Shown: positions 16,538-26,044, counted from the stretch's first letter. The stretch is DNA of 43,711 bases from Planctomycetota bacterium (GCA_020845475.1 JADLFN010000005.1:1-43711); one strand, 5' to 3'. Notes: generated from the letters alone by a model not told the origin. Numbers and translations are program-made.

Positions 16538-18322
16538 ATGGAGCTTGGTGTGATCAAGAAATCCCTGCTTGGCGTGCTGGTGCTGCTGGCCCTGCTGATT
16601 TCGGCCTGCGGCGACAAGAAACAGCCGCTGGAAATCGTTGACTGGCCTCACCTTGAGAAACCCGTTGATCTGTCTATCAACGGCAGCAAGTTGCGCGGCT
16701 TTGTGCTCAAGACCGAAATGAACCGGCGTCGTGGCGCCAACGGTCTGGGCATCAAGGCGGGCGAGGCGCTGGCTTATCTGTTTCCCAAACTGGCTGACGC
16801 GCCCAAGTTGAAGTTTGAGAATGCGCCCGAAGCCACGAAACTCGTGTTCATCGATGCGGGCAACAAGGTCATCAAGGTTGAGAGCGTTCAGCCCTTTTCC
16901 TCGGTTACATTTCCCCAGACCTATCGGGTTGAAGGTACACGCGTGGTGTTGCAGGTTTTGCCCGCGGACTTTGACAAGTTGAAGCTTTCCGCCGGTTCGA
17001 GCGTCTCCAGCGACCCCAACCTGGTCAAGGAGTCCGAAGGCGCGGAGAGCGAGCTTGCCACGCTGTATTTCTTCAAGGACAAAAAGGCCGAAGACAAGCC
17101 CGAAGACGCACCCAGCGTCCGCCTCAAGGTTCTCGATGAACCCGAGGCTGTGGCACAAGGTCTCAAGAGCCGTCCCGAGCTCAAGGAGGGCGAGGGCGTG
17201 CTCATACCCGTGGGCGCCGGAACCGCTGAATTCTGGCTGAAGGAAGTTGAGGGTACGTGCTGTGCGTGCTGGCTGGTTCGCGGCCAGGGACAGTTCCAGC
17301 GCGGCCTGGTTGTCGGCACGATTTTCGAAAACATCAAGGATGAAGGCGCGCGCGACCTCGACAAGCCGATTTACGCGAGCACGGAAAAGCCCTTGTATCT
17401 CGCGCTCTTCAAGGGCGCCGACTTTTTCAAGAAGAACAAGATTGAGGAGCACTCCGGAATTTCGGTGGGCGGCATGCAGTATGGCAACAATGATCGCCTC
17501 GACTACGAAAGCATCGACCTCAAGTTTGGTGACAAGGTATTGAATACACGCCTGGTGCGCGGCCGCGAGGCTTTGCGCCACAACGCGCTGCTTGATGCGC
17601 CTGCGTTGCGCGAAAACAAAGGCCTGGTGTTTGACTTTTCCGACGCTTCGTTCGTCGAGTTCAATCCTGAAGGTCTTGCCGGCGAAGTGGAACTGCTTTT
17701 CGTCAGTGCGGACGGCGGAAAATACACCGTCGCCGACCGCAAGGTTGTCAATGGCAAGAGTGCGCCCATCAAGGCCGGCGATGTCAAACATGGCCGCTTT
17801 GTCGTTGTGGCTGCGCGCGGCTTTGATACCAGCGGCAGCCTGAGTTTCCCGTACTCCCTGCGCGACTTGAAACCGGAGCTGCCCAAGATCGCATTCTACG
17901 GCGCCAAGGATGAAGTGGTTACCGAGCGTCTGCCCGCCAAGCCACTGGGTGTGGCCCACGTGGAACTGGCGATTACAGATGCCGAGCAGCACAAGGGATT
18001 GATGTACCGAACCAGCCTGCGCCCAAACCACGGCATGATCTTTATCTACAAGACCGAGCAGGAGAAGCTCGAGTACTGGATGAAGAACTGCAAGATGGAT
18101 CTCTCGATTGCATACGTGAATCGCAAGGGCGTGATCGTGAAGATCCACAATCGCATGAAGGCGCCTGATCCCAACATGCCGGACAACGCGCTGGAACTTT
18201 ATGAGTGCAAGGAACCCGCACAGTACGCGATTGAGATGGAGGCGGAGTGGTTTGCCAAGCAGAACATCAAGGAAGGCGACCGTGTATTCATTCCGCCGCA
18301 CCTGCTTGAAAGCGGTGAGTAA
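16538..18322 (+). CDS. Lipoprotein with four DUF192-like modules
   Basis: A 594-residue predicted lipoprotein: a hydrophobic leader with the lipobox ISAC, and lipidation at C24. The C-terminal module (about 460-590) is a clear DUF192 domain with KGLMYR (486-491), HGMIFIY (498-504), YWMKN (513-517), YVNRKGVIVKI and a final strand after IKEGD. Three upstream stretches follow the same order of marks but have lost some canonical residues: about 51-155 (FIDAGNKVIKVESVQPF), 195-315 (QGLKSRPELKEGEGVLI, EFWLKEV, FFKKNKI) and 330-435 (LRENKGLVFDF, ELLFVSADGG). DUF192 proteins are small secreted beta-folds of unknown function. The start is ATG 16538, with GTG 16550 as an alternative. A lone gene between two terminators. 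Confidence 0.8.
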   Translation: MELGVIKKSLLGVLVLLALLISACGDKKQPLEIVDWPHLEKPVDLSINGSKLRGFVLKTEMNRRRGANGLGIKAGEALAYLFPKLADAPKLKFENAPEATKLVFIDAGNKVIKVESVQPFSSVTFPQTYRVEGTRVVLQVLPADFDKLKLSAGSSVSSDPNLVKESEGAESELATLYFFKDKKAEDKPEDAPSVRLKVLDEPEAVAQGLKSRPELKEGEGVLIPVGAGTAEFWLKEVEGTCCACWLVRGQGQFQRGLVVGTIFENIKDEGARDLDKPIYASTEKPLYLALFKGADFFKKNKIEEHSGISVGGMQYGNNDRLDYESIDLKFGDKVLNTRLVRGREALRHNALLDAPALRENKGLVFDFSDASFVEFNPEGLAGEVELLFVSADGGKYTVADRKVVNGKSAPIKAGDVKHGRFVVVAARGFDTSGSLSFPYSLRDLKPELPKIAFYGAKDEVVTERLPAKPLGVAHVELAITDAEQHKGLMYRTSLRPNHGMIFIYKTEQEKLEYWMKNCKMDLSIAYVNRKGVIVKIHNRMKAPDPNMPDNALELYECKEPAQYAIEMEAEWFAKQNIKEGDRVFIPPHLLESGE

Positions 18323-18353
18323 AGAAAGCCGCAAGGATGAATTCTGAATGACC

Positions 18354-18384
18354 AACGGGCGGGGGCTTCCCGCCCGTTTGATTT
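18354..18384 (+). terminator. Intrinsic terminator after the DUF192-like lipoprotein gene
   Basis: AACGGGCGGG (18354-18363) and CCCGCCCGTT (18369-18378) form a perfect 10-bp stem with loop GGCTT, followed by TGATTTG. The next gene's Shine-Dalgarno begins right after. Confidence 0.65.
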
Positions 18385-18394
18385 GGAGATCGAG

Positions 18395-18670
18395 ATGGGG
18401 TGTCTGGCCGCGCTTGGCGGATTGTTCTTTCCCCGCGTTACCTTGCTGGTGCTATGGGTGTTCACGCCCTATGTGCAGCAAGGCGCATTCCGCAACTGGA
18501 TCTGGCCGCTCTTGGGATTGATTTTCGCACCGTTCACGAGCCTCGCGCTGGTTTGGGCTTTCAATACCGAGTTCGGCATCTTGCAGATCATGGCAGTGAT
18601 CATCGGCGTGATCTTTGACTTCGGCTCGAACTCAAACGCCGAACGCGAGCGCAGGCGCCGCAAGTCGTAG
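18395..18670 (+). CDS. Small membrane protein, two hydrophobic segments
   Basis: A 91-residue protein starting at ATG 18395 with GGAG at 18385-18388. Two or three hydrophobic stretches are seen (about residues 5-25, 34-55 and 60-75), with the NWIWPLLGLIFAPFTSLA helix in the middle and a strongly basic tail (ERERRRRKS), which implies a cytoplasmic C-terminus by the positive-inside rule. No family is recognised. It converges with the ABC ATPase gene on the minus strand, whose permease is missing, but nothing links the two beyond adjacency. Confidence 0.65.
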   Translation: MGCLAALGGLFFPRVTLLVLWVFTPYVQQGAFRNWIWPLLGLIFAPFTSLALVWAFNTEFGILQIMAVIIGVIFDFGSNSNAERERRRRKS

Positions 18671-18698
18671 CGCGACACGGGACAGCGCAAGAGGCAAC

Positions 18699-19631
18699 TT
18701 ACGCGATCACGCCTTTGGTGACATTCAGGAAAATGTCCTCGAGGTTCTTGCTTTCCTGAGCCAGTGAAACCAGCGGCACGCCGCGCGCAAGCAACTCGCG
18801 CATCAAACCGGGATTGCTTGCCTCGGGTTGCAGGAACGTGAACGTGATGTGCTCACGCTCGATTTCGACGCCGCCGATGTCGGGCAGTGTTTTCAAAACC
18901 GCCACAGCCGGGTCAGGCGCGCCCAGCACACGTATCTTGAGCTTCTGGCCCGCGGCGCCGCGCTGCTCAGCAAGGATTTCATCGATGCGCCCGGCCTTGA
19001 GCAGCAAGCCGCGCTCGATGATGCCGACGGAATTGCACATGTCGGAGAGTTCGGTGAGGATGTGGCTGGAAATGATGATCGTCTTGCCCAGCTTCTGGAG
19101 TTCCTTGAGCAGCAGGCGCAGTTCAATGCGCGCGCGCGGGTCCAGGCCGGCGGCCGGCTCATCGAGGATCAGCACTTTGGGATCGTGTACGAGCGTCTTG
19201 GCGAGGCATAGGCGCTGGCGCATGCCCTTAGAGAGCGTGGAGACGTCCTTGTGGCGCACGTCCGTGAGCTCGGTGATCTCCATGATTTCGTTGCACAGCG
19301 TCTTGCGGCGCGCGGGTGGAATGCGGTAGGCCGCAGCGAAGAAGTCGAGATACTCCTCGATTTCGACGCCCTCGTAAACGCCGATATAATCGGGCATGTA
19401 ACCGATGACCGTGCGGATCATCTCCGGCTCGTCGAGAACGCTCACGCCATCGATGATGATGTCGCCGTAATCGGGATCGAGCAGTGTGGCCATCATGCGC
19501 ATCGTGGTTGTCTTGCCCGCTCCGTTGGGGCCGACAAAGCCGAAGATGTCGCCGGGAGCAATTGAAAACGACAGATCCCACACAGCGCGGAACTGTTTGA
19601 AAGCCTTGCAGACGTGTCGGACTTCGATCAT
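18699..19631 (-). CDS. ABC transporter ATP-binding protein without adjacent permease
   Basis: A 310-residue ATPase of the CcmA/NatA export type. Motifs: Walker A GPNGAGKT (34-41), a Q-loop-region GYMPD (Q replaced by M-P), signature LSKGMRQR, Walker B VLILDEP and the H-loop SSH. A C-terminal domain of about 90 residues follows, as in drug, antibiotic and gliding-motility exporters. The ATG at 19631 begins the domain directly (MIEVRHV); the frame is open to 19679 but that part has no family match. The next gene upstream on the same strand encodes a 70-residue membrane protein, 65 bp away. No large permease is nearby, so the membrane partner is encoded elsewhere or is unusual. Confidence 0.88.
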   Translation of the reverse strand: MIEVRHVCKAFKQFRAVWDLSFSIAPGDIFGFVGPNGAGKTTTMRMMATLLDPDYGDIIIDGVSVLDEPEMIRTVIGYMPDYIGVYEGVEIEEYLDFFAAAYRIPPARRKTLCNEIMEITELTDVRHKDVSTLSKGMRQRLCLAKTLVHDPKVLILDEPAAGLDPRARIELRLLLKELQKLGKTIIISSHILTELSDMCNSVGIIERGLLLKAGRIDEILAEQRGAAGQKLKIRVLGAPDPAVAVLKTLPDIGGVEIEREHITFTFLQPEASNPGLMRELLARGVPLVSLAQESKNLEDIFLNVTKGVIA

Positions 19632-19648
19632 TTCTGTCGCCCGAGATC

Positions 19649-19694
19649 CGTGGTCGGAGTTTCGTGGGTTTCGAACCACGATTCACAGACCACG
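19649..19694. repeat. Nested inverted repeat between two minus-strand genes
   Basis: The outer arms CGTGGTC (19649-19655) and GACCACG (19688-19694) enclose inner arms CGTGG (19663-19667) and CCACG (19676-19680) with a loop containing palindromic TTCGAA. The 7-base gaps between the stems are symmetric. It could be an operator or an mRNA structure between the 70-residue protein gene and the ABC gene. Confidence 0.4.
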
Positions 19695-19696
19695 CA

Positions 19697-19909
19697 TCAC
19701 GGCTTCTTTTCGTCCATCTTGTCGAGCAACGATTCCGGAATGCCCTTGCCGAACAGAAACCTGATGCCGATTGCAATCAATGCCACGGCAATCAAGATGC
19801 CCGCCAGCTTCCACAACAGGTCAATCAGCAAACCGAACAGGAACAGTCCAACCACCAGCGCTATCACGCCAATCGCAATGTACTTCCACTGGGTCTTGGT
19901 CAGCTCCAT
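19697..19909 (-). CDS. Small two-helix membrane protein
   Basis: A 70-residue protein with two closely spaced hydrophobic helices (about 10-30 and 33-52) and a charged tail (ESLLDKMDEKKP). The ATG at 19909 is 3 bases after the stop codon of the coiled-coil membrane protein gene, so translation of the two is probably coupled. No family assignment is possible. It may be an accessory of that membrane protein or of the ABC ATPase downstream. Confidence 0.7.
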   Translation of the reverse strand: MELTKTQWKYIAIGVIALVVGLFLFGLLIDLLWKLAGILIAVALIAIGIRFLFGKGIPESLLDKMDEKKP

Positions 19910-19912
19910 TCG

Positions 19913-21289
19913 TTACTTGTACTGGTCTTCGAGCCAGTCATCCGCTGCCTTTGACTTGGCATCGTCGCCCAAGTACTCCGAGGTTTCGTCCTTGGCCAGC
20001 TCTTTGGTCGTGTTATCCAGCAGAGCCTGCAACTCCGCCAGCTCCTGTTTGTTGTCAGCAAGTTTGGCCATAGCTTCCTGACTGCGCAGGTTGGCCAGGC
20101 TGCCTTTGATGGTGTTCAGGCTCGATTCCAGTCGCTGCATTTTGTTCTCAATGGCGGTGATGACCTGCAGTTCTTGTCCGATGGCCTTGAGCCAGACAGA
20201 ACAGTCCTTGTCAGCCTTGATTGCGGCCTTGGATTGAAGATTTTTCTTGGCCGCCAGTTTCTTGAGTTCTTTCTCGTTGTCGGCCAGGCGCTGGCGTGCC
20301 TTGGGCAGGTCGTTCTTGGTCAGGGAACTGATCTTGGCTAATGCTTCCTGTTGCGCGCTTTCCAGCTGGCGCTTGGTTTGGGCGAGTTCGCGCATGGCCG
20401 AAGTGTTGCTGCCGCCAAACACGCTCAAGTCGAATTTCTTTTCGGGGTTCTGCACCGCGTCGCGGTCGTCTGAGTTCCCCCATACGCCGTCAACACCGAT
20501 AAACTTGAGGACATAGGTCTTTTCGGTTGTGGCCGGAACCATCGGCTCGGCGCTGTCATCGCCGTCATCGATCCAATCCTCGCGGATCTCAGTGCCGGTG
20601 CGTTTGACCGCGCGGCGCGGAGGAGGCGCAAATCGATAACTGCTTCCGGGGCCGTATTGGAGAAACTCCTTCCACTCTTTCCCTTCCACGAGCGACTTCA
20701 CGGGACTATCAACTGAGTCGAGGCCGGCATTCCAGCGTGCGGGCAAATAGCCCTCTTCCACGAGCGAGTCCAGGCTGGGCGGAACTCTTCCGTCATGGTC
20801 CTTCTTGTATTCGTCAATAGCGGCCACGACGGGGCCGGTGGCCTGCAGCGCGTATTTGTCGGAGTTGAAGGCGTGGTGCAGGCCAAACGTCATTGCGAAA
20901 ATCCAGAACGCGGCCGGAATGATCGAAATGATCACGCCCGCCAGGGCCGCACCCTTGTGCGTTTTCTTTCCGATCAATCCGGCAAAGCCCAGCAACAATG
21001 AAATGGGCGAAAGAATGCCGCACAGGAAAATGCTGACGATGGAAATGATCAGCGAAGACGTGCCAAATGCTCCCGTGCCCGGCTGTCGATAAGAGGCTGG
21101 GTTGAACATCATGCGCGTCGCGCCGCGAAATCCGTGCGGCGGCGGAGGCGGCATGTAGGGGCCGCTTTGGGGCATGGCGCTGTAGCCTTGCGGCGGCGAA
21201 TATTGGCCCTGCGGGGGATAGCTCTGTCCTGGAGCGCCATAGCCTGGTGGAACGTTGGGTTGCTGGTTGTAGCCAGGAGGAACGTTCAT
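19913..21289 (-). CDS. Pro/Gly/Tyr-rich membrane protein with DUF4190-like helices and coiled coil
   Basis: A 458-residue protein with an unusual layout. Residues 1-60 are Pro/Gly/Tyr/Gln-rich (several PPGY and PPQG repeats). Residues 75-140 hold two membrane helices like those of DUF4190 proteins (SLIISIVSIFLCGILSP and ALAGVIISIIPAAFW). Residues 145-290 resemble the globular part of a type II pseudopilin (AAIDEYKKDHDGRVPPSLDSL, then a loop GVDGVWGNSDDRD). Residues 300-440 are a long Lys/Glu/Ala-rich coiled coil. The likely site is the inner membrane, with the large part outside or facing the periplasm. There is no catalytic motif. It lies upstream of the 70-residue membrane protein with a 3-bp gap. 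Function unknown. Confidence 0.75.
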   Translation of the reverse strand: MNVPPGYNQQPNVPPGYGAPGQSYPPQGQYSPPQGYSAMPQSGPYMPPPPPHGFRGATRMMFNPASYRQPGTGAFGTSSLIISIVSIFLCGILSPISLLLGFAGLIGKKTHKGAALAGVIISIIPAAFWIFAMTFGLHHAFNSDKYALQATGPVVAAIDEYKKDHDGRVPPSLDSLVEEGYLPARWNAGLDSVDSPVKSLVEGKEWKEFLQYGPGSSYRFAPPPRRAVKRTGTEIREDWIDDGDDSAEPMVPATTEKTYVLKFIGVDGVWGNSDDRDAVQNPEKKFDLSVFGGSNTSAMRELAQTKRQLESAQQEALAKISSLTKNDLPKARQRLADNEKELKKLAAKKNLQSKAAIKADKDCSVWLKAIGQELQVITAIENKMQRLESSLNTIKGSLANLRSQEAMAKLADNKQELAELQALLDNTTKELAKDETSEYLGDDAKSKAADDWLEDQYK

Positions 21290-21376
21290 CTTTGGTCTCC
21301 GGCGCCTGAACCATCGGCGCTTGTTGTTCGGCCCAATGACAGTACTTCAAGCGACTCGCCAAAGTCCGGCGTTTGC

Positions 21377-22237
<861 letters not shown>

Positions 22238-22356
22238 TCCCACGTCCTCCAAAGGCGCAAGAGTCTAGCAAGAAACCCGCCGTCTTGAATGAGGGTAGCT
22301 GCGCGCGAGCCGCACGCTGCTATGAATTGCGCACGGATTTGTAGGGCGTGGCGAGC

Positions 22357-22749
22357 TCAGGATTCCTGCCGGCGGGCATTGGAACTTCCGGCGCTGGGAA
22401 CGAGCATGCGCAGGCGAGCAATGGGGTCATCCAGGGCGCCAATTTCTGCGACCGTGCCTGAAGGCAGCAGGGCAGGATCGCCCCCCAGCTTCGGATCAAA
22501 GAACACCACCGCTTGCCGGATGCCGTCGTTGCGAAGAAGAGCCCGCACCACAGGCGCGGCTGCCGCGAACTCGCCGGCGCCCACGACTACGAGGTTGAAG
22601 GCAACCTGCGACGTCAGGGCCAAAGCTGCCTCGGCGCCCCGAGACGTGTGTACTACATAACCGCGCGCGGCCAGTGCATCGGCCATGTGCATCCGCACCT
22701 GGTCGTTGGATTCAACGATAAGAGCAAATTGTTGAGACGAGTCGTCCAA
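22357..22749 (-). CDS. Receiver-like protein lacking the phospho-acceptor Asp
   Basis: A 130-residue protein that follows the response-regulator receiver fold through the first three strands: FALIVESND (strand 1 and acidic site), then helix 1 with an Arg-His-Met segment and AARGYVVHTSRGAEAAL (helix 1 to strand 2), then FNLVVVGAGE (strand 3). At the end of strand 3 the phosphorylated Asp is replaced by Gly (about G57), and the acidic pair of strand 1 is ESND. So it cannot be phosphorylated in the normal way and is probably a pseudo-receiver or diverged. No output domain is present. The start is a TTG; no ATG lies in frame before helix 1. It is divergent from the Tricorn-like protease gene. Confidence 0.6.
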   Translation of the reverse strand: MDDSSQQFALIVESNDQVRMHMADALAARGYVVHTSRGAEAALALTSQVAFNLVVVGAGEFAAAAPVVRALLRNDGIRQAVVFFDPKLGGDPALLPSGTVAEIGALDDPIARLRMLVPSAGSSNARRQES

Positions 22750-22967
22750 GGTGCATTCCGGGTAGGTACGGCATCACATGTCGGGCACAGTTTACGTTCT
22801 TTACGTAGTGTGGGCATTGCGAAAATGAGTTGTTTCCGGGTCACAACCGATTTGCGTGGCCCACCGCGCCGCTTGCCCGTAATACAGACAGAGGTTTCAG
22901 CCTTTTTTCATTGTGGAGGCGGCTGCAGGCGCGGCTGCCGGGTTCGTTTGTCCATCAGGAGCCAAAC

Positions 22968-25900
22968 GTGAGAGCCATTCGTCTTTTCGTTCTTTGTTGT
23001 GCAGTGTCAGCGTGCGTATTCGCCCAAGGCCGTGGTCAACCGAGGCCGGTAGAAGGGCCGGCAGCCGCGCCGAGAATCGCGCCGCTGCGCGCTCAAGACG
23101 GCGCCGCAGGCGCGCGCTATCCGTCGCTGACTCCGGACGGCAAGACCGTGATTTTCTCGCTGTGGGGCGACATCTGGACGATGCCTTTTGGCGGCGGCCG
23201 CGCTCAGCGCCTGACGTTGAACGAGGCGTTCGACATGCGGCCCATGGTAACGCCTGATGGCAAGAGCGTGGTTTTCACCTCCGACCGCAGCGGCAGTTAC
23301 GACATCTGGATCATGGCCATCGACGGCGGCACGCCGCGGCGCTTGACGTACAACGCCATGCCGGAAGTGCCGTGCGGCTTCACGGCTGACGGCAAGCACC
23401 TGTTGTTCCAGGGCGCAGGCAGCACAGATTGGGAAATTTACCGAATGTCGCTGGACGGCGGCACGGAGACGCAGCTGACCCGTACGGGCGCGCGCGATGC
23501 CAGCACCAGTGACGATGGCTCAACGCTTTTCTTCCTCGATGGCCCGGTCGATGCGAAAGTGCAGGAGTACAAAGGCAGCGCCAACGACCGCATGTACCGC
23601 CAGTTGACCGGCGCGGCACCCGAACACCTGCACGCGTTTGAAGGCAACACACGCGAGCCTCGCATCAGCAAGGATGGCAAGCGCCTCTACTTCACGCGTG
23701 AAGTGGAGGGCAGCTTTGAGTTGTTCGTGAGTGAAGTGGGATCCAGCGAAATCAAGCAACTCACGAAGCTGGGCGAAGACGGCCTGGCCAACTTCAGCCT
23801 GTCGGCTGATGAGTCAACGGCGGTGTTTGTCTGGAAGTTCTACCTGCACTCACTTGACCTCAAGACCGAAGGCGCCAAGCCCAAGCTGATGCCGATCTCG
23901 ATCCGCGAGGACTCGATGCAGCCGCGCAAAGTCTCGCGCAGTTTCAGCAACGGTGTTGAGTCGGCGGATCTGAGCGTCGATGGCCGCGTCATTGCCTTTG
24001 AGCTCAACGGCAACATCTGGGTCATGGGTGCGGACGGCGGCGAAGCCAAGCAGATCACAAGCGGCGCGTTCCAGAATCACATGCCGCGCATTTCGCCCGA
24101 TGGCAGGCAGATTGCGTTCTACAGCGAGCGCAGCGGCAACAGCGACATCTTTGTCATCGATATCAATGGCGCCAACGAAAGACGCATCACCGCCGACGCG
24201 GCTTTGGATGCGTTCATGAACTGGAGCCCCGATGGCAGCAAACTTGTTTTCTGCAGTGAGCGCAGTGGCAACCGCGACATCTGGGTTCAGCCTGTGGCGG
24301 GGGGCCCGGCGGTGCAACTCACTACGTCGCCGCAGGCGGACGACGATCCGGTGTTTTCGCCCGATGGCAGTATGATTGCTTTTGACAGTGCCCGCGGAGG
24401 CAACGCCGACATCTACGTCATGAAATCTGACGGTACGGAGCAAAGACGGATTTACGGCAGCACCGAAATTGAGGAAAGCCCGCGCTTCTCGCCCGATGGC
24501 CGTTTGCTGGTTTTCAACCGCGTGGTGCGGGGTACGACGAGCATCACGACTTCGGTGGTGGTCACGGACATGGCCGGTTCCGGCGAAACTGCGGTGGCCG
24601 AGGGAACGCACGGCCAGTTTACCTCGGACGGTCGCAACATCTTGTACGTCGGCGGCGCGGTTCGCGGCGGTGGGCAGATATTCCTGGCGCCGGCGCCGGT
24701 AGCCGTGAATCAAGGCCGGCAGATTCCGTTTATCGCCAAGGTTGAGACCAGTGAGAAGGAAGAGATGTTGCGCTGCTTCGATGAAGCGTCATCGGCCTTT
24801 GGTCAGAGCTTCTATGACACCAAGTTCCACGGTAAGAACTGGGATGAGCTAGTTGGCAAGTACCGCCAGCTTGTGGACGCCTGCAACACGCGCGAGGAAT
24901 ATCTGTTCTATCTCAATCGCATGGTGGGCGAGCTTTCTGCCAGTCACTCGGGAGCTTTTGGCCAGACGATTCGTGCGAAGCAGTTCAACACCGGCTTGCT
25001 GGGCGTTCGCTTCACGCCTGAAGTGTTCCGTGGCAATCGCCTGCGCCTGCGCGTGGATGAAGTCGAGTCCGGCGGCCCCGCCGATAAGGCATGGATTCGC
25101 AAAGGCGATTACATTTTCCGCATCGCGGGCAAGGCCATTGGCGCCAATGACAATGCCTACGCCCTGCTGGAGGACACCACCGGCAAGGAAATCGCGCTCG
25201 TGGTTTCCGACAGCGCTGAAGGCGAGACTTTCCGCGAAGTGAAAATCACGCCCGAAGCGCCGCAGCAGAAGCAGCAGCGCGAGTACATGCAATGGATCAT
25301 GAAAAACAAGACCAACACGGCCCGCGGTTCTTCGGGCCAGGTGGCGTACATTCACATTGCCGGAATGATGCCGCCTAACCTGCAGCAATTCCAGAATGAG
25401 CTGGCGTCTCCGCAGGTGCAGTCTTGCCGTGCGTTGATCATTGATGTGCGCAATAACGGCGGCGGCAACATTCACCAGCAGTTGATCGACATCCTCTCGC
25501 GCAAGCCCTATGCGGAAATGCGCATGCGCAACGGCCAGAGAATCGGCCAGCCCACACTGTTTTGGGATCGCCCGATTGTGGTGATGATCAACGAGTCCAG
25601 CTACAGCGACGCCGAGGTGTTTCCGCACGCCATGAAGACGCTGAACATGGCAACGATCGTGGGCACACAGACGCCGGGCGCCGTGATTGGCACCTTTGAT
25701 ATCCGCCTTTCGGATGGAACCTCGTGGCGACTGCCCTCGTCCGGCTTCTTCAACAAAGACGGCAGCAATCAGGAGCACAACGGCTGCAAGCCTGATGTTG
25801 CGATTGACCTGACGCCCGCCGACGAGTTCAACGGCAAGGACCCGCAGCTCGATAAGGCAGTGGAAGTGGCAATCCAGAAGATCAAGGATGCCCGCAGCAA

Positions 25901-25991
25901 GCCCAAAGTCGAAACGCCCAAGCCCGACGACAAGCCCGCCAAAACAGGAGATTTCGAAGGCGAGCAGGAACAAGGCAACAAGCAGGACTAG
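22968..25991 (+). CDS. Secreted Tricorn-like S41 protease with PD40 propeller
   Basis: A 1007-residue exported peptidase starting at GTG 22968 with AGGAG at 22957-22961. A signal peptide (1-20) is followed by beta-propeller blades of PD40 type, with repeated SPDG, TPDG and TADG turns and [DN]IW or DI[FY]V strands up to about residue 580; an S41 core helical domain (about 585-670); a PDZ domain (about 690-755); and the S41 catalytic domain to about 965. Catalytic positions by analogy with Tricorn/CTP proteases are H660 in SASHSGAF and the Ser of NESSYSDAE (875-883). The IIDVRNNGGGN block and the late EHNGCKPDV are standard. The tail is Lys/Asp/Pro-rich. Unlike archaeal Tricorn it is exported, so it acts on peptides in the periplasm or outside. 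Confidence 0.92.
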   Translation: MRAIRLFVLCCAVSACVFAQGRGQPRPVEGPAAAPRIAPLRAQDGAAGARYPSLTPDGKTVIFSLWGDIWTMPFGGGRAQRLTLNEAFDMRPMVTPDGKSVVFTSDRSGSYDIWIMAIDGGTPRRLTYNAMPEVPCGFTADGKHLLFQGAGSTDWEIYRMSLDGGTETQLTRTGARDASTSDDGSTLFFLDGPVDAKVQEYKGSANDRMYRQLTGAAPEHLHAFEGNTREPRISKDGKRLYFTREVEGSFELFVSEVGSSEIKQLTKLGEDGLANFSLSADESTAVFVWKFYLHSLDLKTEGAKPKLMPISIREDSMQPRKVSRSFSNGVESADLSVDGRVIAFELNGNIWVMGADGGEAKQITSGAFQNHMPRISPDGRQIAFYSERSGNSDIFVIDINGANERRITADAALDAFMNWSPDGSKLVFCSERSGNRDIWVQPVAGGPAVQLTTSPQADDDPVFSPDGSMIAFDSARGGNADIYVMKSDGTEQRRIYGSTEIEESPRFSPDGRLLVFNRVVRGTTSITTSVVVTDMAGSGETAVAEGTHGQFTSDGRNILYVGGAVRGGGQIFLAPAPVAVNQGRQIPFIAKVETSEKEEMLRCFDEASSAFGQSFYDTKFHGKNWDELVGKYRQLVDACNTREEYLFYLNRMVGELSASHSGAFGQTIRAKQFNTGLLGVRFTPEVFRGNRLRLRVDEVESGGPADKAWIRKGDYIFRIAGKAIGANDNAYALLEDTTGKEIALVVSDSAEGETFREVKITPEAPQQKQQREYMQWIMKNKTNTARGSSGQVAYIHIAGMMPPNLQQFQNELASPQVQSCRALIIDVRNNGGGNIHQQLIDILSRKPYAEMRMRNGQRIGQPTLFWDRPIVVMINESSYSDAEVFPHAMKTLNMATIVGTQTPGAVIGTFDIRLSDGTSWRLPSSGFFNKDGSNQEHNGCKPDVAIDLTPADEFNGKDPQLDKAVEVAIQKIKDARSKPKVETPKPDDKPAKTGDFEGEQEQGNKQD

Positions 25992-26010
25992 CCATCTTGC
26001 GCCGCGACTG

Positions 26011-26044
26011 CAAAACGGGACGACCGCGAGGCCGTCCCGTTTTG
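26011..26044. terminator. Bidirectional terminator between two convergent PD40 genes
   Basis: CAAAACGGGACG (26011-26022) and CGTCCCGTTTTG (26033-26044) form a perfect 12-bp stem, with GTTTTG on both strands. The loop may pair further (CC GCGA GG). It sits between the stop codons of the S41 protease gene and the minus-strand PD40 gene. Confidence 0.85.

Noticed and set aside
16487..18355. Minus-strand open frame of 622 codons opposite the DUF192-like lipoprotein gene
   Set aside because: The plus strand has a lipobox, DUF192 marks and flanking terminators in the right orientation; the antisense frame reads through both terminators.
19660..19684. T-arm-like sequence (GTGGGTTTCGAACCAC) suggesting a tRNA
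   Set aside because: No acceptor, D-arm or anticodon arm can be folded around it; it is explained as part of a nested inverted repeat.
22238..22252. TTG start of the 3-hydroxybutyryl-CoA dehydrogenase gene five codons upstream
   Set aside because: It overlaps the GGAGG Shine-Dalgarno that serves the ATG at 22237.
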